DNA from: Trichobilharzia regenti
Lineage: Eukaryota; Platyhelminthes; Trematoda; Strigeidida; Schistosomatidae
Direction: 5' to 3'
DNA: 64,000 nt
Assembly (NCBI GenBank): GCA_944472135.2
Contig: OX235267.1
Location: 37,975,312-38,039,311 of the forward strand
Shown here: positions 56,300 through 64,000 of the stretch, one piece after another
Layout: each line of letters starts with the position of its first letter
Numbering within the stretch: position 1 is the stretch's first letter
Position numbers and translations under genes: made by a program
The notes under the pieces: generated by a model
Told to the model about the DNA's origin: nothing
What the model saw: the letters and a program-made list of their open reading frames with translations, nothing else
Databases searched by the model: none

Positions 56300-56770
56300 A
56301 TGACTAAAACTCATCAACTGCTTATATCATTTCTATTCATAAATCTATTTATCTTATTATTATTATTCAATGTCCAATGTTTATCAACTAGTGAACTATT
56401 GACACATACAAATAGATATAAAAAATCTTTTAAAATGATACATTATTTAATAAGACAATGTGCACCATATTGTTTTAATTCAGGTCAACTTGCTAAACCT
56501 GATATGCCATGGAAAAAATGTTATTGTCTCTGTCCAACTGGTTATTATGGTGTTGCATGTGAATTTAATGAAGAATTAGACCATTCAAACAATTTACTAC
56601 CACATATTCAAACTATCAAGTATAATTTATTACCAATCGCCAGTAGTAATAATAATCAACGCCAAGGACAACCACCACAACCACAGCAGCATCAACAAGT
56701 ATCCTTGGAATCATCAGCAATAAACAATGATCAAGATAATGTTGAAGAACGATTGATTATTTTAAAATGA
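56300..56770 (+). CDS. Secreted protein with one EGF-like module
   Basis: Single-exon frame of 156 residues. Residues 1-27 are a strong signal peptide. Cysteines 54, 58, 74, 76, 78 and 87 form an EGF-like module; the end CLCPTGYYGVACE is the diagnostic C-x-C-P-x-G-Y-x-G-x2-C element, while the C2-C3 loop is long. The rest is low-complexity, with Asn/Gln/Pro-rich 117-135 and an acidic end. No transmembrane segment follows, so secretion is expected. Codon use is strongly AT-rich and the context is free of mobile DNA, unlike most of the window. AATAAA at 56830, 60 bases past the stop, fits a polyadenylation signal. Function unknown; EGF modules mediate protein-protein contact. Confidence 0.75.
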   Translation: MTKTHQLLISFLFINLFILLLLFNVQCLSTSELLTHTNRYKKSFKMIHYLIRQCAPYCFNSGQLAKPDMPWKKCYCLCPTGYYGVACEFNEELDHSNNLLPHIQTIKYNLLPIASSNNNQRQGQPPQPQQHQQVSLESSAINNDQDNVEERLIILK

Positions 56771-57084
56771 AATGTAATTATTATCATTATTATTATTATT
56801 ACTATTATTGCTATTTATTTACATATGAGAATAAAAATAAACAATTACTTTGTTAAGTCATCAAAAAAAAGTGAATATCTACTATAATAATGAGTAAACG
56901 TAATACTCTAGTTTGTTTATTTTCGTTTTCAAGTATTTTTTTTCATTTTATATATATATTATAATCTAGTTAAAGGTTAATAGTGTTGATTTGATTTAAT
57001 TTGACCGCGATATTCAATGGTTTCAATTCCTTTTTATGCATAGGTATATTCATGAATAACTAATGTTACTTTTAAGCATTAACT
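56771..57084. other. 3' flank of the EGF-like gene
   Basis: Poly(A) signal and AT-rich repeats; no other feature. Confidence 0.45.
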
Positions 57085-59800
57085 TGGGCTCCAAGTGGAA
57101 CTCAGGATGTCAACAGCACACCTCCATGTTGTTCTGCTGTCTTCTTCAGCTAGTTTAAGGATTCATCACATAAGATGTAATCTTCTCCTCAACACACACT
57201 ATCTCCTTTATGTCATCCTCGAAACGACACCCAAACATGTCGTTTCTTATTTGGACGCGAGAATTCGACATTATTTTATAGTATGAGATGTTAGAGTGTG
57301 TGTCAGATCTATCCCCATTTTTTTTTCTTTGGCTTATTGCTTCGACAATAGGTTCTCCGCTGGTTTGCCCCAGAATTATCTGTTGTTGCTGATTCTTTCG
57401 GGTTAGGCATTTGATCTTCAGTAGTGTGACAGAGAAGGTAGCTACTGATAGAAGTCTGCAGCTGACTGTTGGTAATGCTTTTGTAACGTAGTCAACAAGT
57501 TCCTGATCCATGTTGAATAACTGACAGAATTCACAATGAAGTTGAAAATTCGAATCTTTTCTTCCTTATGCTAAATGCAGCAGATATTCACAGTGGTCGC
57601 AGATTAATGATGGTCTGTCTTGCCTTTCGTCTAAATAAGGGAAGGAAGCAACTTGTTTTAAATTTCTTCCGTTGATGGTGACTGATGTTTGTGGTTGTTA
57701 GTTAGACATCTTTATCATCTTTGTCTGCAGTTCGTCTGTTTGAATTTCTGTCTTTGCTGCTTACGTACCAAGCTGCCGTTTTTCGTCTGTATCTCATTGA
57801 TTTTCTGTAACACTATTAATGAATCGCCCATGAAGTCTGGACCTACTGGAGTTTCTTGTCTTCCATGGTAGGCCTGTCTTCTTGCTTCCCGCACGCACTT
57901 TTCCGCACTATCCAGTTCACCGCAATCAGAAATATCATCATCACTAGTAGGGATCCTTGTCCTGCTCTTCTATCCACTTCAGAAGCTTCGGTGAGTTTTC
58001 CGTTGTGGATCCCCTGACATACGCCAGTCCCATATAACCGTTGAATAGGAGGTGGTAAAGGTTTGGAGCACTGCACTCCATAATTTTGAAGTAGTTTTCA
58101 AATTACTTCGTGGTCAACGCTGTCGAAGGCCTTTTCATAGTCGATGAAATTGAGGTGGAGATTTGACTTGTTCGATGATGATGGGTAGAGTTCCAATTTG
58201 GTCCACATATGATTTGCTTTCCTCAATCCAGCTGGGTCCGGCGAGAAGAGTTCCGCATTCATTGCATCATTTAGCCTCTCCAGGATGACACCACTCAGTA
58301 TTTTACTTGGTGCTGAAAGAAGCATGATTCCGCGCCGGCTTTTCCAGAGGCCTAAATAACCCCTCTTCGACAGTTTGACAAGGTAGTCTTTCTTCTAGTC
58401 GGTTAGCACTTTTCTTCCCATTATTCTCTTTTCTTCTCCTCTTTGCCAATTATGCTCCGTCAGACATCGTTTACTGGCTCCATCACCGTTGATGGTTTCC
58501 ATGATAGAGATCTGTTTATCTCACATTGTGTTTTAACCTGAGAACTGCCTGTTCTGCTTCATTTGCCAGGCGGTGTTTCGTAGAATTGTCTTTTTCCTTT
58601 CCCAGAAGTCTTCTTCACTTAATTATTCAGTCAGTGTTACACTGAACTCAGCTCCTTCCTCTGTTTTCCATTTTAGCATTGGTTCATCGTCTGTTTCGCC
58701 ATCTGTCTCTCATCTTTTAGCTTCCATGTATCCGAGGAAATCCGTCTCTTGTCCTACTTCTCCTTTCTTCCTGAGATAGCTATACAGGTTTCCTTCCACA
58801 TTACTTTAAGGCAGTTCCAATGTTCTGCCATGCGAGTCTCCTCATTAATCTTACACAATGTCTTCTTTTTAGTTTTTCATTTCAGTTTCTGAGTAGTAAA
58901 CCTGAATTGTGATGTTTCTGCAGTCGATCTAGCTACCGAGTTACCGAGTGAGCAGGAGTCTACGGAAAATCCTACAGTGGGAATAATTTATCCGAAAGCA
59001 TCTCCCCACGTGTTGAATTCTCTTCCCGTGTTGTCTGCTTCCATTTTGCCTGGTATTCATAACACCCATAAGGTGTCTGATGTCGGAATTCGAGGTGTTG
59101 TCCATTACTGTTTGTGTCTGTCTCTAGAAGTCTTCTTCCTTATCTTGTTCCGAGTTGCTTGTAAGTACGTGGAACTAAATAATTGTACCTCTCTTTTCTT
59201 TCTGAGTTCAACACTACCGCCGTAGTCCTGGAGGAGATTGGTTCCAATTCATGGATAATCCCCACCCATAGTTCCCAAACCATAAGAGCTTTGGCTGCTT
59301 TTGGTGATATCTTGAAAGCCACTCACTGCCTCATTGTGTTCATTGTTGCCGTCGCGGAGACAGGAGTAGATTACTGACTCACCAGTTGACGATTTCGATA
59401 GTCCACATCCAATCCATCTGCTCTCGTAGATTCCTAGCACTTCTATAAAATATTTTTCATTTCTTTGGCTACCTAGGCAGTTCTCCAGCTTCTTACACTG
59501 CACGAACATTCCACACACCTATTCTTATTCTCGACTTCATTGAGAGAAGGAACATTGCCTGAGTAGCTTCCTGAAAGCCGGCTTTCTCCAGGCCACATCA
59601 TTACGCCCCTCCGATTTCATCGACGAATAAGTTTGTTTTGTATATTTTTCGTATTTTTAATATTTTTATAATGCATTGAAGTTTCTGTAACAGTCTGATT
59701 GGTTTTCTGGGTTTGATTCGCTAGCCGCACACCCAACGCTTCCTCTTTACCGGGCTTAAGACCGGCTAGAAAACTAGTAAACAAGTAAGCTAGGCGAGGT
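57085..59800 (-). mobile_element. Near full-length degenerate RTE, minus strand
   Basis: Read on the minus strand from a 5' UTR at 59800 (CCTCGCCTAGC..., GCCCGGTAAAGAGG) matching 5025-5100. The endonuclease is at about 59520-59140 (EVLGIYESRWIGCGLS, ELEPISSRTTAVVLNS), the linker is decayed, and the RT is at 58325-57843 (ILSGVILERLNDAMN, LNFIDYEKAFDSVDHEVI, then RLYGTGVCQGIHNGK). The 3' end (GAGTTCCACTTGGAGCCCAAG) is at 57106-57086. Many stops. It is the most complete RTE layout in the window. Confidence 0.8.
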
Positions 59801-60179
59801 ATGTGCATAGGCAGAAATGATTCTCCTCCAAAATATCCATTGTCTTCGTAATTACTTAGATGAATGCGTCATTATCTCACTTGCAGAACATAATTTTACC
59901 TTCCTGTGTTCTCACACTTAAAGCTGTGAGTAAACTGGTACATAAAATGAATTATAACACAATTAGTATTGCTTTACTTAGACTGTATATGTTTAACCTA
60001 TTTTAAGCATTGGCACAGTATTGCGTTTGAAACTCAATACCATGGCATAAACTCATTAATTTCAGATAATTCTGACTGAATCGTAGAAAAATGGAAAGTT
60101 TTAAATGATAGGATAACGATCGATTCAACAGTTTTCCTAACTGGAAGGTTATCATTTAGAACAATATTATTTTCAACAT
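59801..60179. other. No recognisable gene
   Basis: AT-rich spacer. Confidence 0.4.
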
Positions 60180-60415
60180 TATATTTTTTTAATTCCATCG
60201 CTTTCCCAATGAAGCGGAGGACTTCAAACTTTGGTTTTCAGGTTTTAAAAGCAATAGTGTTCTCTTAAGGGGCGGAACTGCTAACCTAGTAGCCCAATTC
60301 CCTTCATTTAGCGAGTTTACTGCTAGCAAAGTGAGGTTTAGCAGTGCATCGGCTGGAAGTCGAACCTGATCCGTTTCAGTGGTCGGTGAGCGTTCTACCA
60401 GTGGATGACCGAGGA
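60180..60415 (-). mobile_element. SINE2, copy b, decayed
   Basis: On the minus strand: a tRNA-like head with B box AGGTTCGACTTCC (60368-60356), a body with GCTAAATGAAGGGAATTGGGC, and the tail TTTGAAGTCCTCCGCTTCATTGGGAAAG (60226-60199), which follows the RTE-like 3' end of the family. Confidence 0.6.
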
Positions 60416-60964
60416 ATCACTTGAACACGATGGTGTGCACGTCATATACCAATAAGATGTAACCGATATGTGTCCGAGAAACTTCAGTTTTAGTTCATTA
60501 TTTACATGTACAGTCTTTGACAAACAGCATATATATATGTATATATAGTTTTGTAATGATATTAAAAATCTAGACTCATGAAGGGGATCATTAAAACTAT
60601 ACATCGATATCTTCCAATATAGATGCAATTTCAACGTTTCCATATAAATAATTCTGTCAAGGAATTAGTAAGGATAAAGCCGGAGGATAAATTGTTCTTA
60701 TAAACTCTTAATTGGTGACTAGATAAGTTTTACAGTAATCAAGACATCCTCGTTAGTGAAACTTCCTATATTGAATCATCACGTCTCACTACAAATTAAA
60801 AATGGATTGCATCATATATGTTAGCATAAAATTCATTTTCAGCCTAGAAATGTCACTCAAGTAACGAAAAGTGTTCAACATATAATTGTAAGCATAATAG
60901 AGAAGATTTGTAGGCCATGTGAATAATACTGATTTGGTTGTGTTCTCTGAGATTCTATTTATTT
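60416..60964. other. No recognisable gene
   Basis: AT-rich, with a short (TA)n around 60531-60546. Confidence 0.4.
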
Positions 60965-61203
60965 TTATTTTATATTCCTGTATATTCCCAGTGGAACATA
61001 GGGCTACAAGCTAGAGGCCTGAGGTTTCAGTACCAGTTGTATTTGTTTTTACGGGATGGGGTTGCTAGCCACCTCATGCTCAACATTCTTTCTTTACTAG
61101 CCTTACTGCCAGCTTAGAGAGGCTTAGGCGTATGTCGGCTGGAGATCGAACCCCGGACTACATGCATGATTAGCGAGCATTCTACCGCTGTGCCACCAAT
61201 GCA
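60965..61203 (-). mobile_element. SINE2, copy c
   Basis: On the minus strand: head GCATTGGTGGCACAGCGG, B box GGGGTTCGATCTCC (61156-61143), body with CTAGCAACCCCATCCCGTAAAAAC and tail TAGCCCTATGTTCCACTGGGAA. It has the same three-part structure as 10685-10920. Confidence 0.75.
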
Positions 61204-61919
61204 GTGTTCCCTAAGATGGTTGATTTAATTGTGAATCCTTCACTGTCCACCGACTGGAAAATATCTGAGCGAAAGTTTCGGTATGCCATGAGCATATTTG
61301 AATTCTCCAAGAATGTTGATATGATTGTATCTCCCGACAACCACTGTCGCAACTATTGTTGTTAATTCACATCTCTATTGATCACTTTTGTTGACTTAAG
61401 ATTTGAGTTTTTTTGCTATGTAATTTATCTTCCATTAGCTGATAAATTTTGATATGACCGTTAAAAAACTTGATAGTTTGTGCTAACAAACTTCCAGCCT
61501 ATTAGATTTGTGAGTCTACTCTTCTAATCACCATTAGCAACAACGACAAAAACGATACCATAGTATCGATACCATGGAACGCGCGACACAAGAAAACAGA
61601 CCATCGGCCTAGAGAGCTTCTACCGTCTCAGATCAACTGAGAAAAGGGTTAACACCAGTCGCGTATATGTATGTACATATATATATATGCTTTAAATCGC
61701 TTTGGGAGACACAAACAGTCGACAGCCAATAGGCTTTAAATGTCATAAGTGGAGGGAGGAAATACAAACTATACTGTAAAGATAAATTCAGTACTCTAGA
61801 GAAATTAAGTCTATATAACAAACTCGGTCTATGGTAATTTATTTCTTGATCGTCAACTCATCTGCCACTCATCAGGCTTCTAGAAATTTCCTGGCATTTT
61901 TGGTCTTTTCCCGCTCAAA
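61204..61919. other. No recognisable gene
   Basis: AT-rich; (TA)n near 61678-61688. 61880-61920 may be a PLE-end fragment (GCCTGATGAGTGG on the minus strand). Confidence 0.35.
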
Positions 61920-63005
61920 ATGAATTATTACCCACTCTACTCCATCGAAAAGTGTTTAAACTCAAATTATAACACCAATAAAAAACCATCTTCAAAAATC
62001 ACTCTACCACATGTAAAGAATATCACTGATATAACAACTAGATTACTAAGACCATTTCAAATACACATAGCACCCAAACCAACCGACACAATCAATCCAT
62101 TCAATATTCTGTAGACCACAGGATCCAACAGCACAAGAAGAAAAGATCCATACACCATTTACAAAATAAATTGCACAAGGTGCAATAAACACCACATCGG
62201 TGAGAGTGGTCGTCCCCTTCTCATCAGGAGCCAAGATCATAAATCAGCTGTGAAAAGACACGATATGTTTTGATTGGACACTAGTCAGTAACTAGTGTGA
62301 TCTGTCTAGTCCTTTCTTTTTGCTGCAGACTGAATTCTATCAGTCAGTCAGGTTTGTAATGCGGCCATCACACCACTAGGTGGCTCACCATCACGTGCAT
62401 ATTGATTTGATGATATTAGATGGTTGAAGGCGATCGGCCACAGGAAGCCCAGCCTTGCCTGACCTAGGTTTCGTGCTATTTGGCACTCACCAGTCACAAA
62501 GGCGTATCTGCAGCCAGCTTGAAGGAACTCATATCCCTTCTGAGAATCGAACCCGTGTCATCCAGAGGGGCTGCAGCCAGAGACGTTACTACTGAGCTAT
62601 TTAGGTTCTCGATTGACCTCCTGCAGGACTGTAGTGGATTTTTTTGATTGCATACTAGTCAGTAACCAGTGTGATGTGTCTAGTCCTTTCTTTGGTGCAG
62701 ACTGAATTCTATCAGACACGATATGTATTCTTTCATACTGATTCATGTAAATACATTGAGGATACCAATATGATTAAGACACTATAGAAATTCTAAATAG
62801 TGGTTACACCGAAAATGCCAGAGAATTTCTAGAAACCCGCTGTTCAGATAAATCAGCGACTAACGCAAACATTACTACAGACCAAGTTAACCGACTGGTA
62901 GAGAGAAAGTCATATATGACAGGAAATTCAAATTCCAAGTCAATAAAAACGCTCAATGGAGGTATTATTAATACGTAATCACAGCAGTGGTCGCCAGGAG
63001 ATATA
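61920..63005 (+). mobile_element. Penelope-like fragment with nested SINE3; twin of 46288-47370
   Basis: Same frames and same stops as 46288-47370, with few substitutions until about 62880, then increasing divergence and small indels. The text before 61920 does not match the other copy. Confidence 0.8.
62256..62726 (-). mobile_element. SINE3 copy in the twin PLE
   Basis: Insert 62269-62713 between AGACACGATATGT repeats at 62256-62268 and 62714-62726, at the same site as 46624-47089. Insertion therefore predates duplication of the block. Confidence 0.8.
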
Positions 63006-63224
63006 ATTATACTATCATTCATGGGGTATTCCAGTAAGCCTATCTCATACTAAACTTTCGCTGAAGAAATTGTCTAGGAGGTTTAAAATGAAAGCTTTCC
63101 AATTAAAACAACCGTTTCAGAGAACACATCCAATTCACAACTGTAGGCATAATTATTCTTCTTCTCCGTGAAAGTTGCTGTGCTTGATGATGGTTAGAAT
63201 TCCTGTTAATTTTATTATTATTAT

Positions 63225-63790
63225 TACTCCCTTGGACTCCAGTCGGAATACAGGGCTTCAGCAAGACATCCATGTTTTGTTTTATTTTCTGCCGTCCTCT
63301 TAAGCTGGATATACGACTGACCGATATCTCTCATCTGTTCCTCCTCCCCACTCACCCCCCAAAAATGATCTTCTCCATATCACCCTCTCACTGACAACCC
63401 ACTTCTTGCTTTTTAATTGGATTCTACTCAAGAAATAGACTGATGAGCGATGTCAATCAAGGTCCTCCCCCCCCCTCCAAATTATGCCCGATCCATCCAT
63501 CTTCATTTAATCCTACACCTCCTTTTGAACAAAATGTCCATGGTTGGTTTGTTTCCAAAGTTTTTTTTGTTGCTCATGCCTTCTGGCCGGCCAGCCAGCC
63601 GGCTGTCTGTTTGATCTTCAGTATGGTGGTTGATAGAAGTCATAAGTAGTAGCCTATTGGAAATGTGCTTTCCGTGAAACGTTGACCAAGTTCTTCTGTT
63701 CCACATAAAGGCACTGGCTGATGTCATATTTGTGTTGAAAAGAATTCGAATCTTGTTCTTTATGCTGGCTGACTGAGGGAAGTAGACACT
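63225..63790 (-). mobile_element. RTE 3' end, minus strand
   Basis: The reverse complement begins at AATAAT repeats and reads GACTGGAGTCCAAGGGAG (63248-63231) with GAAGCCCTGTATTCC before it, i.e. the RTE 3' end. 63610-63790 matches RTE C-terminal text at 57410-57570. The GC-richer 63580-63605 (CCGGCCAGCCAGCCGG) is a short palindrome within it. Confidence 0.65.
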
Positions 63791-63799
63791 TTCCAGACT

Positions 63800-64000
63800 G
63801 ATTTTAGGATTGATGAAGAAACTTCAGCGCATAATATAAAAAAAAATATTTGAGTAGCTTGAAAATTCCCATTGAGTCAGATGAAAAAAAAAGAGAAGAC
63901 GTTCAACGAAGAGACTGTTTTCGGTGGCGAATTCATTCACATAGCTGTACAATCACATTTATATATAATTATTTGTGTGTGTGTGTGTACATGAGGTTTG
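63800..64000. mobile_element. Probable Penelope-like end at the window edge
   Basis: 63905-63960 (CAACGAAGAGACTG, then GGCGAATTCATTCACATAGCTGTACAATCAC) matches the terminal repeat of the PLE at 25573-25620. The element would continue beyond the window. A (GT)n run follows. Confidence 0.45.

Noticed and set aside
1..64000. CRISPR arrays, bacterial operons, ribosome binding sites or terminators
   Set aside because: No regularly spaced short repeats and no compact gene organisation; introns, SINEs and LINEs show a metazoan nuclear genome.

Overview
The window looks like nuclear DNA of a schistosomatid blood fluke (trematode, most likely Schistosoma). It is AT-rich, has spliced genes with GT-AG introns, and is dominated by decayed retroelements typical of that group: RTE-type LINEs (SR2-like endonuclease plus reverse transcriptase), CR1-type LINEs, many Penelope-like elements (PLEs) with GIY-YIG endonuclease, and tRNA-derived SINEs, one of which matches the schistosome alpha repeat that carries a hammerhead ribozyme. 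The species is an inference from these families. No bacterial, plasmid or phage feature was seen.

Host genes are few. From 1.7 to 20.3 kb lies a family of four small secreted cysteine-rich genes (called DK-A to DK-D here). Each has a signal-peptide exon, a phase-1 intron and a second exon with two successive cystine-knot Cys patterns. DK-A, C and D are on the plus strand and DK-B on the minus strand. DK-C and DK-D are the products of a tandem duplication of about 6 kb (unit 1 12295-18069, unit 2 18073-24240) whose junction is readable. From 33.0 to 39.7 kb a four-exon gene with agreeing splice phases encodes a small protein with four transmembrane segments. At 56.3 kb there is a single-exon secreted protein with one EGF-like module. 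A further candidate secreted ORF is open in unit 2 (21066-21353) but broken by two stops in unit 1.

The rest is mobile DNA. RTE remains lie at 3.3-7.6, 16.5, 17.9, 22.6, 24.1, 33.6, 35.4-36.7, 36.9, 52.6, 57.1-59.8 and 63.2 kb. PLE remains lie at 10.3, 11.6-12.5, 16.2, 22.2, 25.5-26.9, 28.7-29.6, 30.1-32.6 (a palindrome), 40.8-41.6, 46.3-48.1, 50.2-52.3, 53.2-54.1 and 61.9-63.0 kb. CR1 remains lie at 12.8, 18.6, 27.8-28.5 and 43.3-44.5 kb. At least five SINE-like families are present. One (SINE2) is a tRNA head fused to both ends of the local RTE. Another (called SINE-h) appears to carry its own hammerhead ribozyme, best preserved at 23114-23162.

The main points for follow-up are the double-knottin cluster and its duplication, the hammerhead motifs in several unrelated repeats, the RTE-derived SINE2, the inverted alpha-repeat insertion with intact target-site duplication, and the four-transmembrane gene. 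All similarity statements are by eye; no database was searched.
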